Shown one piece after another: positions 1 through 7,338 of a stretch of 64,000 bases of DNA (position 1 is the first letter of the stretch; each line of letters opens with the position of its first letter). The notes below the pieces were generated by a model, which saw only the letters and a program-made list of their open reading frames with translations, was not told where the DNA came from and did no database searches. Source of the stretch: Chryseobacterium sp. Leaf180 (lineage in GTDB: Bacteria; Bacteroidota; Bacteroidia; Flavobacteriales; Weeksellaceae); assembly GCF_001424585.1 (NCBI RefSeq), contig NZ_LMPJ01000001.1:402442-466441 (forward strand), given 5' to 3'. The translations under genes and the position numbers were made by a program.

Positions 1-303
1 GTGACGCACATTATCCAAAAAGGTAAAAATGAAGTGGTCGACAGTTACAGCGCATTTCAGGATAATAATCATTTTATGAAAACCGGACTCGATGATTTTT
101 TAAAGTTTCACGAGATTCAGTTACTAGAGATTGTTGGTCTTGCTACCGATTACTGTGTAAAATTTACCTGTCAGGATGCCGTTTCAAACGGATATATTAC
201 CTGCCTGCATTTCAACGGAACGCGTGCGGTAAATGCGAAACCCGAGAACGGGAAAAATGCGATTTACGACATGATTGAAAAAGGGGTAACCGTTTTAGCA
301 TAA
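1..303 (+). CDS. pncA: Nicotinamidase (PncA), C-terminal part, cut by the window edge
   Basis: This is the last 100 residues of a nicotinamidase/pyrazinamidase, the isochorismatase-fold enzyme that deamidates nicotinamide to nicotinate for NAD salvage in the cytoplasm. The motif GLATDYCVKFT carries the nucleophilic cysteine (residue 52 of the visible part), and VDSYSAF upstream is also typical of PncA. The family is about 200 residues long, so roughly the first half lies outside the window. The GTG at base 1 is therefore most likely an internal valine codon, not a start. The gene ends directly at a strong bidirectional hairpin shared with the convergent pseudouridine synthase. Confidence 0.93.
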   Translation: MTHIIQKGKNEVVDSYSAFQDNNHFMKTGLDDFLKFHEIQLLEIVGLATDYCVKFTCQDAVSNGYITCLHFNGTRAVNAKPENGKNAIYDMIEKGVTVLA

Positions 304-338
304 ATAAAAGAGACGCTTTATGTGCGTCTCTTTTATTT
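302..338. terminator. Bidirectional Rho-independent terminator between pncA and the pseudouridine synthase
   Basis: A perfect 15-bp inverted repeat (302-316 with 324-338, core AGAGACGC/GCGTCTCT) closes on a 7-base loop. It has A/T-rich flanks on both sides and overlaps or abuts both stop codons, so it can end both convergent transcripts. Confidence 0.9.
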
Positions 339-1507
339 TAAAGCATTTTTAAGTTATTCACTTCAAGTTCTGTGAGAATTCTCCAGTGTCCACGCTTGAT
401 GTTTTTCTTGGTCATCCCGGCAAACATTACACGGTCTAAAGCTTCCACTTCATAACCCAATCTTTGGAAAATACGTCTGATAACACGGTTCCAGCCAATG
501 TGAATTTCAATTCCGATTTCATTTTTCGGTTTTCCCTCGATGAAAGAAATCTGATCAACCGTGGCAACACCTTCTTCCAGACGAATGCCCTCAACGATCA
601 GTTTCATGTCTTCGTTTGTCAGTTTTTTATCTAAAGTAACATGATAAATCTTCTTGGCATCAAATGAAGGATGCGTCAGTTTTTTTGTCATGTGACCGTC
701 ATTTGTAAGCAAAATTACACCAGTTGTTGATCGGTCTAATCTTCCAACAGGAAAAACGCGGTAAGGCGACGCATTCGCAACCAAATCCATTACAGTTTTT
801 CTTGCTTTATCATCTTTTGTGGTTGAAATATAACCTTTCGGCTTATTTAAAAGAATATACACAGGTTTTTCCGGAGTGATGTTTTGTCCGTCGAAAACAA
901 CTTTATCACTTTTCTGAACCTGGTAACCCATTTCGTTTACCACCTTTCCGTTTACTTCAACGAGTCCCTGCGTAATCAAATCGTCAGCTTCTCGCCTGCT
1001 GCAAATCCCTGAGTTCGCAATATATTTATTAAGACGGATTGTGTCTTTATGAATGTCTTTTTCGACTTTCTTTAACCTCCTTTTTTGAACGAAAGAACGT
1101 GCACGGTCATCATCTCGGTCACCTTCAGCGCCGGGTTTTCTTCCGTATTTCAAGCTTCCGCGCTCATATTTATTTCGTACATCGAAAGATTTCCCGGCGT
1201 TGTTTCCACCACGTTTGTTGCCGCCAGTTCCGCGGCCCTGAGATTTTCTTTCCTCGCTTGGGTTGGTTACGTAAGATTTTTTCTCGCCCTCATTTGCACC
1301 TTCTTTTTGTTCACCAGAATCATTTCCGTAAGGCCTGAATTCTGATTTTTTGAAAGGTCGCGAGCTGCTGTCTTTTGAGAATGGCTTTTTAAAAGGTTTA
1401 GAATCTGATGAGTTTCCCGATCTTGGCGTACGAGAACTTCCTGAGTTTCTCGACGAAGCTCCGGTTCTTTTTGGCCTTTCTGAATTGTTTCGATCTCTAC
1501 TGCTCAT
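338..1507 (-). CDS. RsuA/RluB-family rRNA pseudouridine synthase with a long disordered N-terminus
   Basis: This enzyme isomerises a uridine in rRNA (23S in RluB/RluF relatives, 16S in RsuA) to pseudouridine. An S4 RNA-binding domain lies at about residues 157-205 (RLNKYIANSGICSRREAD), followed by the catalytic domain with the GRLD motif at 255-258, whose Asp258 is the expected nucleophile. Unlike the roughly 240-residue bacterial enzymes, it has an extra N-terminal tail of about 150 residues, rich in Ser, Arg, Lys and Gly with many phosphomimetic-like acidic stretches and no predicted fold. The start was chosen because a TATCTTTG -7 element lies just upstream. Target nucleotide and specific subfamily cannot be fixed from sequence alone. 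Confidence 0.93.
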   Translation of the reverse strand: MSSRDRNNSERPKRTGASSRNSGSSRTPRSGNSSDSKPFKKPFSKDSSSRPFKKSEFRPYGNDSGEQKEGANEGEKKSYVTNPSEERKSQGRGTGGNKRGGNNAGKSFDVRNKYERGSLKYGRKPGAEGDRDDDRARSFVQKRRLKKVEKDIHKDTIRLNKYIANSGICSRREADDLITQGLVEVNGKVVNEMGYQVQKSDKVVFDGQNITPEKPVYILLNKPKGYISTTKDDKARKTVMDLVANASPYRVFPVGRLDRSTTGVILLTNDGHMTKKLTHPSFDAKKIYHVTLDKKLTNEDMKLIVEGIRLEEGVATVDQISFIEGKPKNEIGIEIHIGWNRVIRRIFQRLGYEVEALDRVMFAGMTKKNIKRGHWRILTELEVNNLKML

Positions 1508-1521
1508 GCTAAATATTTTTG

Positions 1522-1529
1522 CAAAGATA
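1522..1529 (-). promoter_or_regulatory. Candidate -7 element of the pseudouridine synthase gene
   Basis: The minus strand reads TATCTTTG, a full match to the Bacteroidota TAnnTTTG element, about 15 bases before the start codon. No convincing -33 element is seen. Confidence 0.5.
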
Positions 1530-1562
1530 GTGATTTACCCAGAAGATAAACATTTAGAATCA

Positions 1563-1570
1563 TAACTTTG
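1563..1570 (+). promoter_or_regulatory. Candidate -7 element of aroB
   Basis: TAACTTTG matches TAnnTTTG and lies 37 bases before the aroB start codon. The -33 element is unclear. Confidence 0.5.
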
Positions 1571-1607
1571 TCATTCTCTGAAGCCCGCAACATTATACCT
1601 TATATAT

Positions 1608-2654
1608 ATGATTAGTTTTTTGGATCAGGATTTCAGTCAGCTTAATGACTATTTAAGCAATACTGTTTTCAGCAAAATATACATTCTTGTCGACGAAAAC
1701 ACCCATGAATATTGCCTCCCGACTTTGCTGGGAAATATTTCCGGTGATTTTCAGTTTGAGATAATTGAAATTGAAGCCGGGGAAGAAATGAAAAATATTG
1801 AAACCGCCGTTCAGCTTTGGGAAATCCTCACCGAAATGCAGGCCGACCGAAAAGCTTTAATGATGAATCTCGGTGGCGGTGTGATTTCAGATTTAGGCGG
1901 ATTTGTTGCATCGACTTTCAAGCGTGGAATTCGCTTCATCAATGTTCCCACTACTCTTTTGGCAATGTGCGATGCTTCTGTCGGTGGCAAAACAGGGATT
2001 GATCTTGCTCATCACAAAAACATGGTCGGAACTTTTACCGCAGCCGAACAAACTTTTATCTATCCAAAATTTTTGGAAACTTTGCCTTTACGCGAATTAA
2101 AAAGCGGTTTTGCCGAAATGCTAAAACATGGCTTAATCGCCGATAAAAATCACTGGGAAGATCTTATTTCATTACAATCAATTGATGCCGAAAGCATTGC
2201 AGATCACATTCAAAACTCTGTAAAGATCAAGCATAAAATCGTAGAAAAAGATTTTCACGAAGAAAACTTAAGAAAAACACTGAATTTCGGGCATACTGTC
2301 GGTCACGCGATTGAAAGTTTATTTCTAGCTAAAGAAACCCCAATTCTGCACGGTGAAGCCGTCGCTGCTGGAATGATTTGCGAAACGTACATTTCTCTAT
2401 CTGAAAATTTAATTGATGAAGAAACCTGCGAAAACATCATTTTAAATATCGCGAAGCATTTTCCGATGCTCGATTTGACCGGTTTTTCTGACGAAGAATT
2501 GTTGGCATTAATGCGGAATGACAAGAAAAATGAGGATGGTGAAATACGGTTTTCGATTATCTCAGAGATCGGATCTTGCCTGTTTGATCAGTCAATATCT
2601 ACACAAACTGTCATCGATTCATTAAAAACATATGTCAAAAACAGCGGTTTTTAG
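1608..2654 (+). CDS. aroB: 3-dehydroquinate synthase (AroB)
   Basis: AroB converts DAHP to 3-dehydroquinate, the second step of the shikimate pathway, using NAD+ and a divalent metal. The 348-residue length is normal. Visible signatures are the nucleotide-binding GGGVISDLGGF (about 89-99), SVGGKTGID (124-132) and the metal-ligand segment FGHTVGHAIE (about 227-236), which holds zinc-binding histidines. No other shikimate gene is adjacent, so it appears to be a single-gene unit divergent from the pseudouridine synthase. Confidence 0.97.
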   Translation: MISFLDQDFSQLNDYLSNTVFSKIYILVDENTHEYCLPTLLGNISGDFQFEIIEIEAGEEMKNIETAVQLWEILTEMQADRKALMMNLGGGVISDLGGFVASTFKRGIRFINVPTTLLAMCDASVGGKTGIDLAHHKNMVGTFTAAEQTFIYPKFLETLPLRELKSGFAEMLKHGLIADKNHWEDLISLQSIDAESIADHIQNSVKIKHKIVEKDFHEENLRKTLNFGHTVGHAIESLFLAKETPILHGEAVAAGMICETYISLSENLIDEETCENIILNIAKHFPMLDLTGFSDEELLALMRNDKKNEDGEIRFSIISEIGSCLFDQSISTQTVIDSLKTYVKNSGF

Positions 2655-2721
2655 AAAAATAAAAAATTTCTATTATTTACCGCATAACAAATTTAAATTT
2701 ATTAATAAGTTGATTTTTAAG

Positions 2722-2836
2722 AATTTGAACGTTTAAGTAAAATTTGAAAACATGATATTCTCCCAAAAAGCGATTCAGAAATGGTTTTGGCAAATAATTT
2801 GAACGTAGGAAAATCGTCCCGATGAAAATCGTGGGA
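2722..2836 (+). repeat. Direct repeats and a GAAA-capped hairpin upstream of the barrel gene
   Basis: The 227-base gap before the barrel gene contains AATTTGAACGT twice (2722-2732 and 2796-2806). It also holds a short stem-loop with a GAAA tetraloop at 2817-2836 (TCCCGAT, GAAA, ATCG, bulge, GGGA). No perfect TAnnTTTG element is present. The repeats could be protein-binding sites and the hairpin part of the 5' leader; neither role is proven. Confidence 0.35.
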
Positions 2837-2881
2837 TATAGACTTAAAAACAAGAATAGTAAATATTAAAAATTTAGAATT

Positions 2882-3535
2882 ATGAAAAAGTTAATTTTAG
2901 GAATCGCAGTAATGTCTTCAGCAATTGCATTTGCACAGACAACTCCGACAACGACTTCAAACTCTTCAATGGGAATGTCTGATGTAAGATTTGGTATCAA
3001 AGCTGGGATGAATGTTTCATCAATCACTAACGATGCTGGATTGGAAGATCAAGGATCAAAAATCGGTTTTAACGCTGGTGTATTCGCAACAATTCCTGTA
3101 GCAGAATCTTTCAGCATCCAGCCAGAGGTTTTATATACTCAGTATGGAGATAAGTATGACCAGGTAATTTTGGGTAACAGATATTCTTTCGCAAGAAATC
3201 TAGATTATATCGCTGTACCGGTAATGTTCCAGTACAACTTTATACCTAACTTTTATTTAGAAGCAGGTCCTGAATTCGGATTCTTAGTAAGCGCTAAAAA
3301 CAAAACTAAAAACGAAACAAACAACAACACAATTACTGAATCTGATAACTACAAAGATTCATTAAATACTTTTAACTTCGGTATCGGTATTGGTGCAGGT
3401 TATTATTTCACAGATAACATCGGTGTAACTGCAAGATATGTAGCTGGTGTTACAGATTTAGCTAAAGACAGACCGGCAAACCGTGATGCAATCAGAAACA
3501 ATGTATTCCAGGTAGGTTTGGCTTACAAATTCTAA
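2882..3535 (+). CDS. Outer-membrane beta-barrel protein (PorT-like family)
   Basis: This 217-residue protein begins with a clear signal peptide (MKKLILGIAVMSSAIAFAQ), then a Thr/Ser-rich linker, then alternating hydrophobic strands (RFGIKAGMNVSS, FSIQPEVLYTQYG, LDYIAVPVMFQYNF, FYLEAGPEFGFLVSAK) and a C-terminal FQVGLAYKF ending in aromatic Phe. This is the pattern of the small 8-stranded OMP_b-brl_2 barrels abundant in Flavobacteriia. A role is not known; such proteins are often expressed at high level. The T9SS component PorT belongs to a related fold, but no evidence ties this copy to secretion. Confidence 0.85.
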   Translation: MKKLILGIAVMSSAIAFAQTTPTTTSNSSMGMSDVRFGIKAGMNVSSITNDAGLEDQGSKIGFNAGVFATIPVAESFSIQPEVLYTQYGDKYDQVILGNRYSFARNLDYIAVPVMFQYNFIPNFYLEAGPEFGFLVSAKNKTKNETNNNTITESDNYKDSLNTFNFGIGIGAGYYFTDNIGVTARYVAGVTDLAKDRPANRDAIRNNVFQVGLAYKF

Positions 3536-3556
3536 GATACACATTTTAATTTCAGT

Positions 3557-3590
3557 AAAAAGGTCAGATTCGTATGAATCTGACCTTTTT
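3557..3590. terminator. Bidirectional terminator between the barrel gene and purF
   Basis: A perfect 15-bp stem (AAAAAGGTCAGATTC, loop GTAT, then its complement) is followed by T-runs on both strands. It serves the two convergent genes. Confidence 0.92.
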
Positions 3591-3610
3591 TATTTTGATA
3601 GAATTTAAAA

Positions 3611-5110
3611 TCAATTAAATAAATCGACTTCTTCTCCTTTTGCTACAGGATATTCTTCTGTAAAACATCCAAAGCAGTGGTTGGAAGAGCCTAAAATTTC
3701 TTTTAAATTATCAGTGCTTAAAAATTCCAGAGAATCTACACCTAGATAATCTCTTAACTGCTCGGTCGTCATGTTGGCAGAAATCAAATCGTCTTTTGAA
3801 GGCGTATCAATTCCCAGATAACACGGAGCAATAATCGGTGGTGATACACTACGGAAATGAATTTCTTTCACGCCGGCTTCCTTTAAAATTTTCACCAGAC
3901 GTTTCGAAGTCGTTCCACGTACGATAGAATCATCTATAATCACGACTCTTTTTCCTTTAATTTCAGAGATAATCGGGTTAAGTTTTAAATTGACAACGCG
4001 CTCACGCATTTCTTGTGTAGGAACGATAAAACTTCTTCCAATATATCTGTTTTTAATTAAAACCGGACGGAAAGGAATGCCGGAAGCTTTAGAAAAACCT
4101 ATTGCTGCAGGAACTCCGGAATCCGGAACACCAATTACAATATCTGCATCTACAGGCGCCTGTTCCCAGATTTTTTCACCAGATTTCTCACGAATTTCGT
4201 AAACATTTATATTTTCTAAAGTCGAATCTGGACGCGCAAAATAAATATATTCAAAAGAACAGATTCTCTGTTTTCCTTTTTGTTCATTTGCCATGTAAGA
4301 TTGCAGTTTTCCAGGCTCATTTTCACTGGTGTAAATGATTTCTCCCGGCAAAACATCGCGTACATATTGCGCACCGACTGCATCTAAAGCTACAGATTCG
4401 GAAGCTACAACGTACGACCTTTCGTCAATTGCTCCTAAAACAAGCGGACGGATTCCGTTAAAATCACGGAAGGCGAAAAACTTATTTCTCGTCATCCCCA
4501 CAACAGAATATGCACCTTCGATTTTCTCCATCGTCGCTTTGATCGCGCCTCTTAAACCAAGATCAAGATTTTTCTGAATCAGTCTTAAAATCACCTCAGA
4601 GTCTGACGTTGCTCGGAAAACCACACCTTCCGCCTCAAGCTCTCTCTTAAGTTCTTTGGCGTTGGTCAGATTTCCGTTGTGGGCGATGGAAAGAATGATT
4701 TGATCGTATTCATTTTTTGCGAAAAACGGCTGAAAATTATACTTCTTTTTATCTCCTGCAGTCGTGTATCTTGTGTGTCCGATCGCCGAATTACCCATGA
4801 AAGTTTCCGGATCGTTGATTTCTTTGTAGACATCCAAAACCAATCCTTCATCCTTCATATTGGTAATTTTACCATTCTTGAGCACTGAAATTCCGCACGC
4901 TTCCTGACCTCTGTGCTGAAGCGCAAACAGGCCGAACTGCGACAGCGAAAACGTATCAAGATCGTTATCCGAATACATCCCGAAAATCCCACACTCTTCA
5001 TTTGGCGCATCCAGACGCTCTTCTTCCTTCGTACGGAAAAGATTGCGGCCGTAGATTTCGGTTTCAAACTGCTTTAAATATTCGTTTTTCTGAATGTCTA
5101 AACTTTTCAT
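3611..5110 (-). CDS. purF: Amidophosphoribosyltransferase (PurF), iron-sulfur type
   Basis: PurF makes phosphoribosylamine from PRPP and glutamine, the first committed step of purine synthesis. The glutaminase nucleophile is Cys40 in EECGIFG, preceded by a 39-residue propeptide that must be cleaved. The PRPP loop is VVIIDDSIVRGTT. Cysteines in ICSFEYIYFARPDS, APCYLGID and the CFGC pair near the C-terminus correspond to the four [4Fe-4S] ligands of the Bacillus subtilis enzyme, so this is the oxygen-labile cluster-bearing type. The ATG at 5110 is preferred over in-frame upstream GTG (5134) and ATG (5119) codons, because the N-terminus MKSLDIQKNEYL gives a usual propeptide length. It follows purC by 54 bases on the same strand. 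Confidence 0.96.
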   Translation of the reverse strand: MKSLDIQKNEYLKQFETEIYGRNLFRTKEEERLDAPNEECGIFGMYSDNDLDTFSLSQFGLFALQHRGQEACGISVLKNGKITNMKDEGLVLDVYKEINDPETFMGNSAIGHTRYTTAGDKKKYNFQPFFAKNEYDQIILSIAHNGNLTNAKELKRELEAEGVVFRATSDSEVILRLIQKNLDLGLRGAIKATMEKIEGAYSVVGMTRNKFFAFRDFNGIRPLVLGAIDERSYVVASESVALDAVGAQYVRDVLPGEIIYTSENEPGKLQSYMANEQKGKQRICSFEYIYFARPDSTLENINVYEIREKSGEKIWEQAPVDADIVIGVPDSGVPAAIGFSKASGIPFRPVLIKNRYIGRSFIVPTQEMRERVVNLKLNPIISEIKGKRVVIIDDSIVRGTTSKRLVKILKEAGVKEIHFRSVSPPIIAPCYLGIDTPSKDDLISANMTTEQLRDYLGVDSLEFLSTDNLKEILGSSNHCFGCFTEEYPVAKGEEVDLFN

Positions 5111-5164
5111 TTTATTCATTTTGATTAGAAGCACAATTTCAGCTTCCAGATCTGAGTTCTTAAA

Positions 5165-5887
5165 TTATTTATTTAAAACCTTTTTCAGACGGTTGTAAAT
5201 CTCCACGTAGGCTTCTGTCACCTCGCCAAGATCCCTTCTGAAACGGTCTTTGTCCAGTTTTTTCATCGTGTCTTTGTCCCAAAGTCTACACGTATCAGGT
5301 GAAATTTCATCAGCTAAAATAATTTCTCCATCTGCTGTTTTTCCCAGTTCGATTTTAAAATCAACCAAGATTATATTCATCTGATCAAAAAGATCGATCA
5401 GGATTTTATTGATTTCATCCGTCAAAGCATACATTTCCTGAAGCTCTTCATACGTCGCTGCTCCCAGGAATACTGCGTGGTGATCATTAATCAACGGATC
5501 TCCCAACTCATCCTTTTTGTAGCAGATATCAAAAATCGTAACCGGAGATTTGATGCCTTCTTCTACGCCAAGACGCTGAGCCATGCTTCCTGCAGAGTAA
5601 TTTCTCACGACCATTTCCAGAGGAATAATGTCTACTTTTTTTACTAGCTGCTCTCTTTCGTCAATTTTATTAATGAAATGTGTCTTTACTCCTTTTTCGT
5701 TCAAATATTCGAAAATAAGGGTTGTGATGGCGTTATTCATCTCTCCTTTCAAATCTACAGAACCTCTTTTCTGCGCATTGAAAGCCGTTGCATCGTCCTT
5801 AAAACGTACCACAACTTCTTCAGGATGATCGGTTGCAAAAACTTGTTTTGCTTTCCCTTCGTACAACATTTCTTTTTTCTGACTCAT
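5165..5887 (-). CDS. purC: SAICAR synthase (PurC)
   Basis: PurC joins aspartate to CAIR in an ATP-dependent step of purine synthesis. The N-terminal [13 protein letters not shown] is the family's nucleotide-binding start, and [31 protein letters not shown] and [11 protein letters not shown] are conserved ATP/substrate motifs. The length from the chosen ATG is 240 residues, which is standard; an in-frame start 24 bases upstream would add a non-conserved MSLKKVKI tail. It lies between the DUF3307 gene (55-base gap) and purF and is probably co-transcribed with purF. Confidence 0.96.
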   Translation of the reverse strand: MSQKKEMLYEGKAKQVFATDHPEEVVVRFKDDATAFNAQKRGSVDLKGEMNNAITTLIFEYLNEKGVKTHFINKIDEREQLVKKVDIIPLEMVVRNYSAGSMAQRLGVEEGIKSPVTIFDICYKKDELGDPLINDHHAVFLGAATYEELQEMYALTDEINKILIDLFDQMNIILVDFKIELGKTADGEIILADEISPDTCRLWDKDTMKKLDKDRFRRDLGEVTEAYVEIYNRLKKVLNK

Positions 5888-5942
5888 AATTTTTACTTTT
5901 TTTAAAGACATTTTTACTGTCTGAAGATTTATTTATTAGATT

Positions 5943-6638
5943 TTATTTAATTAAAATTCCAGCAAAAACAGCGAATCCAAAACTAAGCAAAGTTCCTATC
6001 AGAACATATTCTGTAAGCTTTCTCTGTTTTGCCTGCGCCAAATCGCTGAATCTGAAAACCGATTTCGCTGCGACCATAAATCCCACTCCTTCCCAGTGAT
6101 TGACTGCGATAAACGTGAAAACCATTAAACGCTCAAGGATACCAATATATTTTCCGGCATCAGTAAGCGATTCTGTTTGAACCGAGTTCTCATCCTGTGG
6201 AATCGGGCTCCAGGATGATAACAATATTTTGATAAAGATAGAAGCGGGCGTTGTAAGAAAAACAACTGCAGCCAGCATTTTAAAATTTCCTGTAGTAAAA
6301 TAAGAAGTAAAATCTGGTTTTTCAATTAAAAAACTTAACCCGATGATCACTACAAAATGCAACAATTGATCAATAAAAAACCAGTTTTTCTTAGTCGAAG
6401 AAGTTTGAAAACTAAGTTTGCACGCATCAATAATAAAATGCGAAAATGCAACCACACAAGCAATCCACCAGAAATCAAAATTCCAGAGAAAAATTAAATT
6501 TAAGACAAGATGAATGATGATATGGAAATACAGATACTTACTTTTCAGCTTTTTAGTCTCTTTATCTGCGACCCATGACTGCGGCTGAAGAACAAAATCT
6601 CCGATCAGATGCGCAAGTATGAGAGGTAAAAATATCAT
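5943..6638 (-). CDS. DUF3307 polytopic membrane protein
   Basis: This 231-residue inner-membrane protein has about six hydrophobic segments. The N-terminus LILAHLIGDFVLQPQSW and the later HIIIHLVLNLI and SHFIIDACKL are the family's hallmark, with His and Asp residues inside or beside membrane helices. The second half carries two further helical pairs and ends at LLSFGFAVFAGILIK. The function of DUF3307 is unknown. The gene starts 7 bases after the SatD-like gene, so the two are translationally coupled or at least co-transcribed. The pairing suggests that the SatD-like protein regulates or senses something for this membrane protein. Confidence 0.85.
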   Translation of the reverse strand: MIFLPLILAHLIGDFVLQPQSWVADKETKKLKSKYLYFHIIIHLVLNLIFLWNFDFWWIACVVAFSHFIIDACKLSFQTSSTKKNWFFIDQLLHFVVIIGLSFLIEKPDFTSYFTTGNFKMLAAVVFLTTPASIFIKILLSSWSPIPQDENSVQTESLTDAGKYIGILERLMVFTFIAVNHWEGVGFMVAAKSVFRFSDLAQAKQRKLTEYVLIGTLLSFGFAVFAGILIK

Positions 6639-6645
6639 CCTGTAA

Positions 6646-7251
6646 TTATAGCTGTGAGATTTTTTTTCTGAAATACTGGTCGGTTTCTACAATCAGATCG
6701 TAGCTGGCGCGCTTCAGGCGCTGACTCACCGACGACTGAGAAATATTGAATTTTTTTGCCAGATTTTCCTGCGTTTTTTCTTCATTGGTGAGCATCTCAA
6801 AAACAATTTCTGAAGTGGCTACAGACCAGCGGTCAAATTCTTTGGAAGCCCATTTCAGGACAATATTCAGATCTCGGTCCGTACTTTCGTTAAGCGTTTT
6901 TACTGCGATTGTGCAGCCGTTTGCTTTCAGATCATCAAGCAGTCTTCCTGAGTTGATGTAAGCTGTCCCGTTGGATTCTGTGATTTTTTCTGAAGAATAA
7001 TTTTCGTCACCAATACCGATGGCAAGGCGTACGTCGAGGTTTTCCTGTGTTTTGAGGAGCGATTTAATAGCGAGGGCATGCGAAAAAACTTCGTTGATAT
7101 TGCACTTGATCTGAAACTCGTCTCCGCGGTAAATTTCCCAGGTTTGTGGCGAAGTTCCCCACGTGCTGAGCAGATTTTTTAGCTTAGTAATCCAGACTTT
7201 GGTGTCTGCAGATTCAGAATTAATAATATCACCCGTGATGACCGCTATCAT
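6646..7251 (-). CDS. SatD-family regulator: nucleotidyl-cyclase-like N-terminus plus C-terminal HTH
   Basis: This 201-residue protein starts with MIAVITGDIINS, the typical SatD opening, and ends in a helix-turn-helix at about 157-185 (TQENLAKKFNISQSSVSQRL), resembling the sigma-70 region 4/LuxR type. Between them are YRGDEFQ (41-47), VRLAIGIG (74-81) and NGTAYINSGRLLDDL (94-108). The order TGDI, GDEF, R.x.I.GIG and Gx.A.I...R resembles the class III nucleotidyl cyclase/GGDEF fold, with Asp8 and Asp44 in the places of the metal-binding aspartates. That comparison is my inference; the accepted annotation is only SatD family. SatD was named from a Streptococcus mutans acid-tolerance operon. It heads a probable operon with DUF3307, purC and purF. 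Confidence 0.8.
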   Translation of the reverse strand: MIAVITGDIINSESADTKVWITKLKNLLSTWGTSPQTWEIYRGDEFQIKCNINEVFSHALAIKSLLKTQENLDVRLAIGIGDENYSSEKITESNGTAYINSGRLLDDLKANGCTIAVKTLNESTDRDLNIVLKWASKEFDRWSVATSEIVFEMLTNEEKTQENLAKKFNISQSSVSQRLKRASYDLIVETDQYFRKKISQL

Positions 7252-7255
7252 TCTG

Positions 7256-7263
7256 CAAATATA
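7256..7263 (-). promoter_or_regulatory. Candidate -7 element of the satD-like operon
   Basis: The minus strand reads TATATTTG, ending only 4 bases before the ATG, so the transcript would be nearly leaderless. A possible TTTG lies upstream at the unusually short spacing of 14 bases. Confidence 0.55.
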
Positions 7264-7338
7264 AGGATAATAACTTACAAATAAAATATGCAGAAACGAA
7301 TTGTAAGATCAATTTTAAATGATAAAATTCTTCCTTTT

